Assembly: GCF_036088315.1 (NCBI RefSeq)
Contig: NZ_CP107996.1
Location: forward strand, 2,128,501-2,192,500
Direction: 5' to 3'
DNA length: 64,000 nucleotides
Source: Streptomyces sp. NBC_00344
Lineage (GTDB): Bacteria; Actinomycetota; Actinomycetes; Streptomycetales; Streptomycetaceae
Within the stretch, counting starts at the first letter, position 1; each line of letters opens with the position of its first letter. Made by a program: the position numbers and the translations under genes. The notes below the pieces were generated by a model, which saw nothing but the letters and a program-made list of their open reading frames with translations, made no database searches and was not told where the DNA came from. Below are positions 28,421 through 36,346 of this stretch, one piece after another.

Positions 28421-28459
28421 AAGGGGCGGTACGGACCGACGTGGTCCGTACCGCCCCTT
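28421..28459. terminator. Bidirectional terminator hairpin
   Basis: Arms AAGGGGCGGTACGGACC (28421-28437) and its exact complement (28443-28459) around a 5-nt loop form a 17-bp stem. It begins 13 nt after the ABC ATPase stop; the opposing methyltransferase gene ends about 60 nt to the right. The stem ends in TTT, so it also works as a typical intrinsic terminator rightward. Confidence 0.88.
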
Positions 28460-28518
28460 TCCGTATCAACCGGTTTCCGCCTGAACCGGTTTCCGCATGC
28501 AGCGGTTTCCGTACGTAC
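28455..28518. repeat. Four tandem copies of a 16-nt unit
   Basis: Unit CGGTTTCCGCnnnnnC repeats with an exact 16-nt period at 28471, 28487 and 28503; a degraded fourth copy (CCCTTTCCGTATCAAC) at 28455 overlaps the terminator arm. The array ends 4 nt before the stop codon of the methyltransferase gene. Confidence 0.8.
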
Positions 28519-28521
28519 CGG

Positions 28522-29283
28522 TCACTTCAGGGCGAGCAGCAGCGTGTCCGACGGCGACGCCCAGACCGGCCGTGCCTCACCGAAGCCGGCCGAGCGCAGG
28601 GTCCGCGCGTGCCAGGCGGCCGACGGCTGATCACCGTCCGCGTGCTCCCCGTAGATCCTGAACCGCTCGGCGGTCGGGGCGGCGAGCACCGGGTCCTTCG
28701 CCGCCAGGGCCCACCAGGCTGCCCAGTCCGGCACACCGGAGGACTTGGCGCGTTCCATGGCCGCGTGCCGGTGGGCACTCTCTGCGGCGTTGATCCTGGG
28801 TGTCTCCTCGTCGATCATGCGGTCGGCGTTCATGAAGACACCGCCCTCCTTCAGCAGCCCGCCGAGCTGTCCGTACAGTGCGGCGAGCGGCTCGCGGTGC
28901 AGCCAGTGCAGGGCGGTGGCCGTCAGCACGGCGTCGTACCGCCGGTGCGGGAGCCGGTCCACCCAGCCGGGGTCCGACAGATCGGCGGTGACGAAGGTGA
29001 CCCGCTCGTCCCCGGCGAAGTATCCGCCGGCAATGGTCAGCAGAGCCGGATCGAGGTCGACGCCGGTGCTGGTGGCCTCCGGGAACCGTTTGAGCAGCCG
29101 GTCCGTGATACTTCCCGTACCGCACGCGAGATCCAGCACCCGGGGCTCGGGCCCCACCAGCGCCTCGACCATGTCGAGCATCACCCCGAACCGCTCCTCG
29201 CGGTCCGGCAGGTACCACTCCTGCTGCCGGTCCCAGCTCTCCTGCCATGCCGTCCAGTCCGTACCCGCCACTGTCTCCGCCAT
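28522..29283 (-). CDS. SAM-dependent class I methyltransferase
   Basis: A 253-residue methyltransferase. Motif [17 protein letters not shown], the acidic loop VDLDPALL and FVTADLSDP are the SAM-binding elements; [13 protein letters not shown] is motif IV. It resembles trans-aconitate/ubiquinone-type methyltransferases; the substrate is unknown. ATG 29283 is fixed by GGAGGGG upstream; an in-frame upstream start would add 25 basic residues. It is divergent from the CGNR gene with 90 nt between starts. Confidence 0.9.
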   Translation of the reverse strand: MAETVAGTDWTAWQESWDRQQEWYLPDREERFGVMLDMVEALVGPEPRVLDLACGTGSITDRLLKRFPEATSTGVDLDPALLTIAGGYFAGDERVTFVTADLSDPGWVDRLPHRRYDAVLTATALHWLHREPLAALYGQLGGLLKEGGVFMNADRMIDEETPRINAAESAHRHAAMERAKSSGVPDWAAWWALAAKDPVLAAPTAERFRIYGEHADGDQPSAAWHARTLRSAGFGEARPVWASPSDTLLLALK

Positions 29284-29373
29284 CAGAAACCCCTCCACAC
29301 GTAATACCCTCGAAGCCACAGCAGCCGTTACCTTGCTGCGCTCGACCCTAGACCGCACCCGTAAGGACTACAA

Positions 29374-30003
29374 GTGGAACTGGCCTATTACTCGGACTAC
29401 GCCGTGCGCCTGGTCAACACCGAGGAGCCGGCCCGCAACAAGGACTCCCTCACCTCGGTCGACGCCGTGCGCGCGCTCTTCGGTGCGAACGCGTCGGCGG
29501 CCCGCCGTGCCACGGACGCCGATGTCACCCGGTTCCGTTCGGTGCGGGGCAGGCTGCGTGCCGTCTTCGAAGCGGCGGACAGCGGTGACGAGACGCTGGC
29601 GGTGGATCAGCTCAACTCACTGCTGATGGAGTTCCCGGTCTCACCGCAGGTGTCGGGGCACGACCACCGGGACGAGGACGGCCGTCCGCTCTGGCACATG
29701 CATCTGGCCGACCATCCCTCCAACGCGACGTCCGGCTATGCCGCGATCGCCTCGATGGGGCTGGCCTTCCATCTCACCGAGTACGGCGTGGACCGGCTGG
29801 GGCTGTGCGAGGCAGCACCGTGCCGCAACGCCTACCTCGACACCTCGACCAACCGCTCACGCCGCTACTGCTCGGACCGCTGCGCGACCCGGGCCAACGT
29901 GGCCGCCTACCGTGCGCGCAAGCGCCTGGAGACATCACGGTCCGTCAGTACCGGCCGGACGGACGACGCGAGCCAGGCCATCATCACTCCGACCGAGCGC
30001 TGA
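29374..30003 (+). CDS. CGNR zinc-finger protein (putative stress-induced regulator)
   Basis: A 209-residue protein of the ABATE/CGNR family. The N-terminal alpha-rich ABATE domain begins MELAYYSDYAVRLVNTEEP; the C-terminal zinc finger has CEAAPCRNAYLDTSTNRSRR followed by YCSDRCATRANVAAYR, with four Cys. This finger probably binds DNA and the family is regarded as transcriptional regulators. GTG 29374 has AAGGA upstream. Its 3' end overlaps sodX tail-to-tail by 97 nt. Confidence 0.88.
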   Translation: MELAYYSDYAVRLVNTEEPARNKDSLTSVDAVRALFGANASAARRATDADVTRFRSVRGRLRAVFEAADSGDETLAVDQLNSLLMEFPVSPQVSGHDHRDEDGRPLWHMHLADHPSNATSGYAAIASMGLAFHLTEYGVDRLGLCEAAPCRNAYLDTSTNRSRRYCSDRCATRANVAAYRARKRLETSRSVSTGRTDDASQAIITPTER

Positions 30004-30332
30004 CGCCCCGGCGTGATGGGCCGGTAGCGGGCACGCACGCGGCCGAGCACCAGTTCATCGGGCACCGCCCCGTACTCCCGGCTGTCCTGCGCGCTCTCCA
30101 CCGAACTGTCCCCGAGCACCCACCAGCCGCCGTCGCGCCGCTCGACCAGCCGCTTCACCACGAGCAGATCCTGCTGGAGGGGGTGTCGCAGCACCGCCAC
30201 GTCGCCCGGCCTGAGCTGCACGCCGTAATGCACGAGTACCTGATCGCCGTGGAGCAGCGTGGGCACCATGGAGAGCCCGCCCACCTCCGCCATCCCGAAG
30301 GACATGTTGCGCTCCCGCCCCTGATTCGTCAT
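29907..30332 (-). CDS. sodX: Nickel-type superoxide dismutase maturation protease SodX
   Basis: A 141-residue S26-type peptidase divergent from sodN. The catalytic Ser is in LSMVPTLLHGDQVLVHYG, the general-base Lys in LLVVKRLVERR, and the later signature is GDSSVESADSREYG-like (actual GDSSVESAQDSREYG). It removes the short N-terminal peptide of SodN, exposing the His-Cys nickel hook. Unlike signal peptidases it has no TM anchor. ATG at 30332 is preferred (MTNQGRERN). The last 33 codons overlap the convergent CGNR gene. Confidence 0.9.
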   Translation of the reverse strand: MTNQGRERNMSFGMAEVGGLSMVPTLLHGDQVLVHYGVQLRPGDVAVLRHPLQQDLLVVKRLVERRDGGWWVLGDSSVESAQDSREYGAVPDELVLGRVRARYRPITPGRQRSVGVMMAWLASSVRPVLTDRDVSRRLRAR

Positions 30333-30474
30333 GCGGCACCTCCCGGTCCGATCCTCCACCCGTCCCATACTGACCCTGGACTTTTGACCTAAGCCTCAGG
30401 GGGCACTCGCGAAATCGGGTCACTCACGGAGTAATGTCCCACCCGAGAAGACGATCACGAGGAAGGACAGCTCA

Positions 30475-30870
30475 ATGCTTTCCCGCCTGTTTGCCCCCAA
30501 GGTGAAGGTCAGCGCCCACTGCGACCTCCCCTGCGGCGTTTACGACCCGGCCCAGGCCCGTATCGAGGCCGAGTCGGTCAAGGCTGTTCAGGAGAAGTAC
30601 CAGGCCAACGAGGACCCGCACTTCCGGGCCCGCGCGACGGTCATCAAGGAAGAGCGCGCCGAGCTTGCCAAGCACCACGTCTCGGTGCTGTGGAGCGACT
30701 ACTTCAAGCCCCCGCACTTCGAGAAGTACCCCGAGCTCCACCAGCTCGTCAACGACGCCCTGAAGGCGCTGTCGGCGGCCAAGGGCTCGACGGACCCGGC
30801 GACCGGCCAGAAGGCGCTGGACTACATCGCCCAGATCGACAAGATCTTCTGGGAGACCAAGAAGGCCTGA
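30475..30870 (+). CDS. sodN: Nickel-containing superoxide dismutase SodN
   Basis: A 131-residue Ni-SOD precursor. Residues 1-14 (MLSRLFAPKVKVSA) are the propeptide cut by SodX; the mature enzyme starts HCDLPCGVY, with His1, Cys2 and Cys6 binding nickel. The four-helix bundle follows to FWETKKA. It dismutates superoxide in the cytoplasm as a hexamer. A strong AGGAAGGA ribosome-binding site precedes the ATG. In S. coelicolor sodN is limited when nickel is scarce by Nur acting through an sRNA from sodF; sodF is not in this window. Confidence 0.98.
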   Translation: MLSRLFAPKVKVSAHCDLPCGVYDPAQARIEAESVKAVQEKYQANEDPHFRARATVIKEERAELAKHHVSVLWSDYFKPPHFEKYPELHQLVNDALKALSAAKGSTDPATGQKALDYIAQIDKIFWETKKA

Positions 30871-30877
30871 CCTTCGA

Positions 30878-31391
30878 TCATGTCATCTGACCTGCAGTTT
30901 CTTTACTTGCAGCGTCTCCCGGTCCGCACCCGGCCCGCAGGCCGCCGAGTATGGCGTCCATGACGGTCCGGGTGCGGTCCTGTTCGCCCCCCCACGTGGG
31001 AGCGGATCCGCAGGGTGATGACGGCGCACGCGTGAGGATGACCAGCCGGACCTGCTTGACGCTCGCTCCGCCGGCGATGAGGGCGGAGGCGTGGAAATGG
31101 CGCAGGCCGTGGACCACCAGTGACGACAGCTCGACGGGCTTGCGGCCCCCGCGCTCGGCCGTCGCGGTCTCCGCCACTCGGAGGGCCTTGCGCGCGCAGT
31201 TTCCCTCGGCCTTCCAGCGACGGCAGTTGAGGGGCTCACCCTCCTCCATCGTGAACAGCCACTCCTTGGAGGGGCATGCGGCGAGGTGTGTCAGGAGAGC
31301 ATCCGCGACGACCGCACCTGCCGGAGCCGTGCGCCGGGGCTTCGCGGTCTTCGGCGGGCCGAACTCTCCGGCCCGGAGAGGCGGGAGCGAG
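30878..31391 (-). pseudogene. Tyrosine integrase remnant (C-terminal part, frameshifted)
   Basis: The translated stretch EFGPPKTAKPRRTAPAGAVV, then AACPSKEWLFTMEEGEPLNC and HGLRHFHASALIAGGASVKQV are the middle and C-terminal parts of a phage-type tyrosine recombinase (the HxLRHxxAS box with catalytic Arg). After that the frame breaks: the expected VITLRI...SH segment is in another frame (near 30990-31020), and the ending EQDRTRTVMDAI returns to the first. The N-terminal half is missing and the nucleophile Tyr is not recoverable. It ends 7 nt from the sodN stop. It marks an old integrated element of which only this scar is visible. Confidence 0.8.
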
Positions 31392-32120
31392 TCAGGAGAG
31401 CCAGTCGGTATAGCGGCTGGGGGCGAGGTGGGCGTCCTCGTCGGTGAGGACGTCGCCCTTGACGACGCCGAACATGCCGGCGGTGGGATCGGTGACGACG
31501 GTGCGGTTGTCGCCCTTGTGGGACAGGGTGATCCGGCCCAGCTCGTCCAGGGTGAACACCTCGGGGCCGGCAATGTTGCGAATGCCGTTCAGTGGGGCAC
31601 CCGCGGCGACCTCCGCCACCGCGCCGGCCACGTCCTTGGAGGCGATCGGCTGGATCGGCGTGGCGGGCAGCCGGACGGTGTCGCCGTCGGCGGTCCAGGA
31701 CAGGACGGCGTCCATGAACTCCATGAACTGCGTCGCCCGGACGATCGAATAGGGGATCGGACCGGCCGTGAGGATGCTCTCCTGGAGCGCCTTGGCCCGG
31801 TAGTAGTCCAGCTCCGGCACCTGATCCGTGCCGACGATCGAGAGGATGACGAAGTGGCCGGCGCCGCCCTTGCGGGCTGCGGCCAGAAGGTTGTCCATCG
31901 AGGCCTGGAAGAAGGCCGCGGAGGCTTCGTCGAAGGTCGGGGAGTTCGTCAGGTTGACGACGACGTCGGCTCCCGCCACTGCCTCGTCCAGTCCCTTGCC
32001 GGTGATGACGTCGACTCCGGTGGACAGCGAGTGCGGTACCGCCTCATGGCCGTCGGCGTTCAGATTCTTGACGACCTGGGACCCGATCAGTCCGGTACCG
32101 CCGATGACTGCGAACTTCAT
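31392..32120 (-). CDS. NAD(P)H-binding (NmrA-like/atypical SDR) protein
   Basis: A 242-residue Rossmann protein. MKFAVIGGTGLIGSQVVKNL gives the GxxGxxG loop; VVVNLTNSP and HFVILSIVGTDQV follow, and YYRAKALQES is the catalytic-type Tyr/Lys region. It resembles NmrA/atypical SDR proteins that bind NAD(P)H and may reduce small molecules. ATG 32120 has GAGAGG upstream. A 12-nt inverted repeat lies 39-50 nt upstream. It directly abuts the integrase remnant, so its 3' side is a recombination boundary. Confidence 0.85.
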   Translation of the reverse strand: MKFAVIGGTGLIGSQVVKNLNADGHEAVPHSLSTGVDVITGKGLDEAVAGADVVVNLTNSPTFDEASAAFFQASMDNLLAAARKGGAGHFVILSIVGTDQVPELDYYRAKALQESILTAGPIPYSIVRATQFMEFMDAVLSWTADGDTVRLPATPIQPIASKDVAGAVAEVAAGAPLNGIRNIAGPEVFTLDELGRITLSHKGDNRTVVTDPTAGMFGVVKGDVLTDEDAHLAPSRYTDWLS

Positions 32121-32158
32121 GACATGCCTCTCGTCGGGGATATGTGCGCAATATGGCA

Positions 32159-32170
32159 TAAGTACACTTA
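32159..32170 (-). promoter_or_regulatory. Small inverted repeat upstream of the NmrA-like gene
   Basis: TAAGT-ac-ACTTA lies 39-50 nt upstream of the start at 32120, in an unusually AT-rich leader. This is a plausible operator for a winged-helix (for example HxlR-type) regulator. No HxlR gene is adjacent; the nearest regulator is the MarR gene at 33600. Confidence 0.4.
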
Positions 32171-32219
32171 CTAGGCGCGGCAAGGAAACAGCCTCCGCAT
32201 CGGCTGAGGGCGGGCGGTG

Positions 32220-32888
32220 TCAGCGGCCGTCGACGAACGTGACCGTCTCGTCGAGCGGCGCCCGGCCTGTGCGGGCGTGGTCCACCGTGACGTCCTCGAA
32301 CCCGATCGACATGCCGCAGAAGAGCATGAGCTCGTCCGGGGGTAACACGACCTCCGCGACGCTCCGGTGGAACTTCGCCCATGCCATCTGCGGGCAACTA
32401 TGCAGCCCTTCGGCGCGGAGCAGAAGCATGACGGTCTGCAGATACATGCCGACGTCGGCCCACTGGGGCGCGCCCATGCCGCGGTCGATGTAGCAGAACA
32501 GGGCGGCGGGCGCCCCGAAGCAGTCCCAGTTCGCGGAAGCGGCCCGCTGGCGCGCCTCCAGGTCCTGGCGTGCGATGCCGAGTGCGCCGTAGCGCTGCTC
32601 ACCGAAGGCGGACCGGCGCTCGCGATACGGAGACTTCAGCGTGGGCGGGTACTGCTCGCACTCCGGCTCGTCCCACGGGTCGCCTGCGGCCAGGCGCTCG
32701 CCGGCGCGCTTCTTGACCTCGGCCAGCGGACGGCCGGTCAGCACGCAGGCGTGCCACGGCTGGAGGTTCGATCCGGACGGCGACCAGGCCGCGACGGACA
32801 GAGCGCGCTCCAGCACGCCTCTCGGGACCTCCCGGTCGGCGAACCCGCGCACCGCCCGTCGGCTCGTGACCGCCTCGTAGACGTCCAT
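32220..32888 (-). CDS. Nitroreductase-family flavoprotein
   Basis: A 222-residue FMN-dependent nitroreductase. SRRAVRGFADREVPRGVLER is the FMN-binding N-terminal signature, with SPSGSNLQPWHACVLTGRP for the second FMN segment and MYLQTVMLLLRAEGLHSCP later. It would reduce nitro compounds or quinones with NAD(P)H. ATG 32888 is preferred over 32906 because GGAGG lies 10 nt before it. The divergent azoreductase remnant shares the 133-nt promoter region, suggesting a former quinone/azo detoxification pair. Confidence 0.9.
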   Translation of the reverse strand: MDVYEAVTSRRAVRGFADREVPRGVLERALSVAAWSPSGSNLQPWHACVLTGRPLAEVKKRAGERLAAGDPWDEPECEQYPPTLKSPYRERRSAFGEQRYGALGIARQDLEARQRAASANWDCFGAPAALFCYIDRGMGAPQWADVGMYLQTVMLLLRAEGLHSCPQMAWAKFHRSVAEVVLPPDELMLFCGMSIGFEDVTVDHARTGRAPLDETVTFVDGR

Positions 32889-32935
32889 GATCGCCCGCCT
32901 CCCCATCTCCTCGACACATCACTTCGGTTGCGACC

Positions 32936-32946
32936 AATACAGTATC
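32936..32946. promoter_or_regulatory. ATAC-n-GTAT dyad, candidate MarR site
   Basis: AATACAGTATC lies between the divergent nitroreductase and azoreductase remnant. Read on the other strand it is GATACTGTATT, which matches GATACGGTATC in front of the MarR gene (34115-34125) at 9 of 11 positions. Further GTAT/ATAC half-sites follow to 32955. Confidence 0.5.
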
Positions 32947-33021
32947 ACTCAATACCATCTTGAGTTTGACTATCGCCAGGCGCGAATCCCCGGCCTGGAC
33001 ACAGCGCACTGGAGAAAACCC

Positions 33022-33389
33022 ATGGCCGCACTGCTGCACATCGCCTCGTCCGAGTGCCCGGGCGAGGCGTCCTCGTCCCGTTCAGTCGTGGCCGCTTTCC
33101 GCGAGGCCTGGGAGGAGCAGCACCCGGAGGGTGTGGTGATCTACCGCGACATCACCGCCGACCCCGTCCCGCACATCACCGCCGACGCCTGGTCCGCCGG
33201 TTACGCCGCCCGTCCGAGCGCACCCCGGAGCAGTCCGCCGGGTTCGCCGCGCGCGTGAAGCTCATCGGGGAGCTGGAGCAGGCGGATGCCGCCGTCCTGA
33301 TCGGCGCCCCGGTGTACAACTCCCGCGAGCGCGCCTTCGAGGACGCGATCACCAAGGCAAAGGAACTCGCGGAGCGCCTCGCCGCGTAA
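33022..33389 (+). pseudogene. FMN-dependent NADH-azoreductase, internally deleted and frameshifted
   Basis: GGAGAA precedes the ATG. The frame from 33022 reads MAALLHIASSECPGEASSSR and VVIYRDITADPVPHITADAW, the N-terminal third of AzoR-type azoreductases. Near 33210 one base is missing: the continuation ERTPEQSAGFAARVKLIGEL is in the next frame. That frame reaches the FMN motif IGAPVYN and then jumps directly to SRERAFEDAITKAKELAERL, the extreme C-terminus. About 100 residues (the rest of the flavodoxin fold) are deleted. The product cannot be a working enzyme. Confidence 0.85.
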
Positions 33390-33599
33390 TCCCCGGGTGG
33401 CAGACTCCGCGTGACGCCTCGCCCCAGGAACTCCTCACTCCGACGGCCGCGGCGGCGCCCCACCCGGGGGCAGATGGCCCCGCACCGGGCGCGGCCGGGC
33501 GTCCGGCCTGTGGGCGGGACGCACATCGGGACGACGCAGACGCCGGGGCGAGGGTGGAGAACGCACCGGCGTGACGCGCACCGGTGCGCCTGGGCGCGC

Positions 33600-34085
33600 C
33601 TACGCCTCGTCGTCCGCGGGATGGGCGAACCGGGTCAGCAGATCCGTCAGCTGCTCGGCCTCGCCGGGTCCCAGTTCGGCACCCAGGCGCTGAGCCAGCG
33701 GCTCCGCCGCCACATGAGCCGCGTCGAAGAGCTCGACACCCTGAGGGGTGATCTCCACCGCCCGTACCCGCCGGTCCCCGGGAACGCCCTTGCGTACGGC
33801 CAGCCCCATACGCTCCAGGTCGTCGACGACCCGCATGATTCCCGCCTTGTCGGAGCCCGTCGCCGTCGCCAGATCCCGCTGCACCGTGGGCCCGCCGTTG
33901 ACCAGGACGATCAGCACAGCGAAATGCCGCAACTCGACACCGAACGGCCGGAGCGCCTCCGTCATCACCGCGGCCGCTCGCCAGTGCGCCCGGCGCAGCA
34001 GCAGGCCGAGGGCGAAGGGCGAGGTGTCCCCGGGGCGGTCGGTCGCGCGAGAGGCGGCGGCTTGGTGAGGAACATCGGCGGCCAT
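33600..34085 (-). CDS. MarR-family transcriptional regulator
   Basis: A 161-residue MarR protein with an Ala-rich N-terminus. The recognition helix region is TATGSDKAGIMRVVDDLERM (about 80-99) and the wing is GVPGDRRVRAVEITPQG. There is no Cys, so it is not a thiol-based redox switch. A perfect CGATAC-G-GTATCG palindrome lies about 30 nt upstream of its start, and a related site lies in the nitroreductase promoter 1.2 kb away, so control of both is likely. Confidence 0.9.
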   Translation of the reverse strand: MAADVPHQAAASRATDRPGDTSPFALGLLLRRAHWRAAAVMTEALRPFGVELRHFAVLIVLVNGGPTVQRDLATATGSDKAGIMRVVDDLERMGLAVRKGVPGDRRVRAVEITPQGVELFDAAHVAAEPLAQRLGAELGPGEAEQLTDLLTRFAHPADDEA

Positions 34086-34114
34086 GAGGACACACTACCA
34101 GTATCCGCTCATTC

Positions 34115-34125
34115 GATACGGTATC
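34115..34125 (-). promoter_or_regulatory. Candidate autoregulatory MarR operator
   Basis: GATACGGTATC, inside the perfect 13-nt palindrome CGATAC-G-GTATCG (34114-34126), 30 nt upstream of the marR start. A further GTATCC half-site lies at 34101. Confidence 0.55.
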
Positions 34126-34186
34126 GCGTGAAACGAAATACCCGCCTGCTGGCCCTTCTCGTCGGGGCACCCGGACGGGCCCGGGG

Positions 34187-35299
34187 TCAGGTGGTGAGCA
34201 GTACGCCCGCGTAGGCGGCGGATGCCACGACCACCCAGGAGGCCAGGCCGAGCACGGCGGTTCTGACGCCCGAGCGCCCGAGCGAGGGCAGATGCACCGC
34301 ACAGCCGAGCCCGAACAGCGCTGCGGCAAGCAGGAGTTGTTGCACGGTGTCGGCAGCCCCGAGTGCGCCGGCCGGTACCAGTCCGGTGCTGCGCAGTCCG
34401 GTCATCGCCAGGAACCCCAGCACGAACAGCGGCACCGGAGCGGGGCGGCGCGCCGCCTGCGCCTGCGTCCGGCCACCGGTGCCATGTGCGCTACGGCGCC
34501 GGTGCGCGATCGTCACGCCGGCAACCAGTGGCGCGAGCATCGCCACCCGGATCAGCTTGACCATCACGGCCTCCCCGAGCGCGCCCGGCCCCGCCGTCTG
34601 CGCGGTGGCCACGACCTGGCCGACATCGTGGACACCTGCTCCGACCCAGCGGCCGAACTGCACGGGGTCCAGACCCAGCGGCTGGCGCAGCAACGGAAGT
34701 ACGGCGATGGCGAGAGTGCCGCACAGGGTCACCAGGGCAACCGACGTGGCCATGTCCCTCGCATGCTCCTCGTCGTCCTCCCTGCCGAGCACGCCGCCGA
34801 CCGCACCGATGGCCGACGCTCCGCAGATCGCGTAACCGGTGGCGATCAGCAGCGGCTGGTCGCCGGGAAGTCCCAGCCTGCGGCCGAGCCACCATGTCCC
34901 GCAGAACGTCGCGAGGACCACACCGGACACCATGGCCACGGTCGGCCAGCCGAGGCCCAGCACATCACCGGCGCTCAGCTTCAGCCCCAGCAGCACGATG
35001 CCCGCACGCATCAGATGCTTCCCGGCCAGCGCGAGCCCCTTGCGGCCCCGGCCGCGCACCAGCGGATGCACCCCGGGGACATGCGCGGACACGACACCGA
35101 GCACCACGGCCGCGGTCAGCATCGGCACACCGGGCACCAGTGCGTGAGCACCTTCGGCAAGTACGAGACCCACGGCGGCCAGTGCGAGGCCGGGGAGGTT
35201 GCGGCGCACCGGTTCCGCTCCGGATTCGCCGCGGCCGGAACCGCGCCCCGGCACGTGTCCGGCGGGGGGTGAGAGGGACTGCTGAGTGCCGTTCGCCAT
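34187..35299 (-). CDS. YeiH-family putative sulfate exporter
   Basis: A 370-residue membrane protein with about ten hydrophobic segments. The family signature reads as GKHLMRAGIVLLGLKLSAGD and CGASAIGAVGGVL, with VGAGVHDVGQVVATAQTAG in the middle. YeiH proteins (conserved hypothetical 698 family) are annotated as putative sulfate exporters on weak evidence. ATG 35299 is used because the product begins with a short cytoplasmic lead; an ATG at 35359 overlaps the LysR operator. It is divergent from lysR, the usual arrangement for this transporter, and probably its target. Confidence 0.85.
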   Translation of the reverse strand: MANGTQQSLSPPAGHVPGRGSGRGESGAEPVRRNLPGLALAAVGLVLAEGAHALVPGVPMLTAAVVLGVVSAHVPGVHPLVRGRGRKGLALAGKHLMRAGIVLLGLKLSAGDVLGLGWPTVAMVSGVVLATFCGTWWLGRRLGLPGDQPLLIATGYAICGASAIGAVGGVLGREDDEEHARDMATSVALVTLCGTLAIAVLPLLRQPLGLDPVQFGRWVGAGVHDVGQVVATAQTAGPGALGEAVMVKLIRVAMLAPLVAGVTIAHRRRSAHGTGGRTQAQAARRPAPVPLFVLGFLAMTGLRSTGLVPAGALGAADTVQQLLLAAALFGLGCAVHLPSLGRSGVRTAVLGLASWVVVASAAYAGVLLTT

Positions 35300-35356
35300 G
35301 ATCACCAGCGTGCGGCGGGTCCGGCGCCCCCGGTAGACACGAATGTCCGGCAAGGT

Positions 35357-35373
35357 CATAGGGTTTCCCTATG
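35357..35373. promoter_or_regulatory. LysR-type operator between yeiH-like gene and lysR
   Basis: CATAGGG-ttt-CCCTATG, a 17-nt palindrome with 7-bp arms that contains T-N11-A (T35359, A35371), the standard LysR binding core. A further CCTATG half-site lies at 35381. It is 10 nt before the lysR start and 58 nt before the transporter start. Confidence 0.7.
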
Positions 35374-35383
35374 GAGCATTCCT

Positions 35384-36346
35384 ATGAGTGAGCGTGCCAC
35401 GTCCCCGGAGTCCGGACAGCGCCCGCTGCCCGACCTGCAGTCGCTGCAGTTGCTCGTGATGGTGGCGGAAACCGGCAGCCTGGGCCGGGCCGCCGCCAGG
35501 CTGCTGATCAGCCAGCCGTCGGCCAGTGCCCGGATGCGCACGCTGGAACGCCGCCTCGGCCTGCACCTTCTCGACCGCTCGACCGCCGGTTCCCGGCTCA
35601 CCCCGGCCGGGGCCGTGGTCACCGACTGGGCCAGGGCTGTGGTCGAGCAGGCAGCCGCGCTGGTGGAAGGCGCTGCCGCACTGCGGTCACGGCAGGACGA
35701 CCGGCTGCAGGTGGCTGCCAGTCTGACCATCGCTGAGGAGCTGATGCCGGGCTGGCTGGTCACCCTGCGGGACAGTGCGCCACAGGCACATGTCGGGCTG
35801 ACGGTGACCAACAGCTGGGGTGTCATCGAGGCGCTGCGCCGTACCGAATGCGACCTGGGTTTCGTCGAGGGCCCCCGGGTCCCGGACGACCTGCACCGCT
35901 CCGCGGTGGGACATGACCGGCTCGCGGTCGTGGTGTCTCCCGGCCATCCCTGGGCGCACCGCCGCAGCGCGCTGACCGGACGCGAACTGGCCGACATGCC
36001 TCTGCTCCTGCGTGAGGCGGGTTCCGGCACCAGGGAAACGCTCGAGCGGGCACTGCGCCCCTACGACGGCATCGCGGTCCCGGTCCTCGAACTCGGCTCC
36101 ACCGCACCGCTGCGCAGCGCTGCCGCCCGCGGACTCGCTCCCGCCGTGCTCTCCGCACTCGCCGTGCGCGAGGACCTGGACAACGGGCGTCTGGTCGAGG
36201 TCGAGGTCGACCCCGCGGTCCGCCTGCACCGGGTACTGCACGCCGTCTGGCCCAAGGGCCGTGAACTTCCCGAACCCGCGCTGCATCTGCTGCGGGCGGT
36301 CAGGGGCGGCCAGCGCGGGGCTCCCCAACCGGGGGAGGCACCGTAG
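35384..36346 (+). CDS. LysR-family transcriptional regulator
   Basis: A 320-residue LysR regulator. The N-terminal winged helix includes VAETGSLGRAAARLLISQPS (about 28-47) and RMRTLERRLGLHLLDRSTAG. The effector domain starts near RLQVAASLTIAEELMPGW, a CbbR/CysB-like pattern, with SWGVIEALRRTECDLGFVEG. It is divergent from the YeiH-type transporter and probably regulates it in response to an anion or sulfur metabolite. The stop codon sits inside a tandemly duplicated 15-mer. Confidence 0.92.
   Translation: MSERATSPESGQRPLPDLQSLQLLVMVAETGSLGRAAARLLISQPSASARMRTLERRLGLHLLDRSTAGSRLTPAGAVVTDWARAVVEQAAALVEGAAALRSRQDDRLQVAASLTIAEELMPGWLVTLRDSAPQAHVGLTVTNSWGVIEALRRTECDLGFVEGPRVPDDLHRSAVGHDRLAVVVSPGHPWAHRRSALTGRELADMPLLLREAGSGTRETLERALRPYDGIAVPVLELGSTAPLRSAAARGLAPAVLSALAVREDLDNGRLVEVEVDPAVRLHRVLHAVWPKGRELPEPALHLLRAVRGGQRGAPQPGEAP

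Noticed and set aside
28455..28518. CRISPR-like array
   Set aside because: The unit is only 16 nt with no distinct spacers and no cas genes are present.
30878..31573. A functional 231-codon recombinase gene
   Set aside because: The first 65 codons are antisense to the NmrA-like gene, the N-terminal domain is absent, and the C-terminus switches frames before the catalytic Tyr.
31392..33389. A compact biosynthetic or defence operon made of the NmrA-like, nitroreductase and azoreductase genes
   Set aside because: The genes are on both strands, one is a pseudogene, and each has its own apparent promoter.
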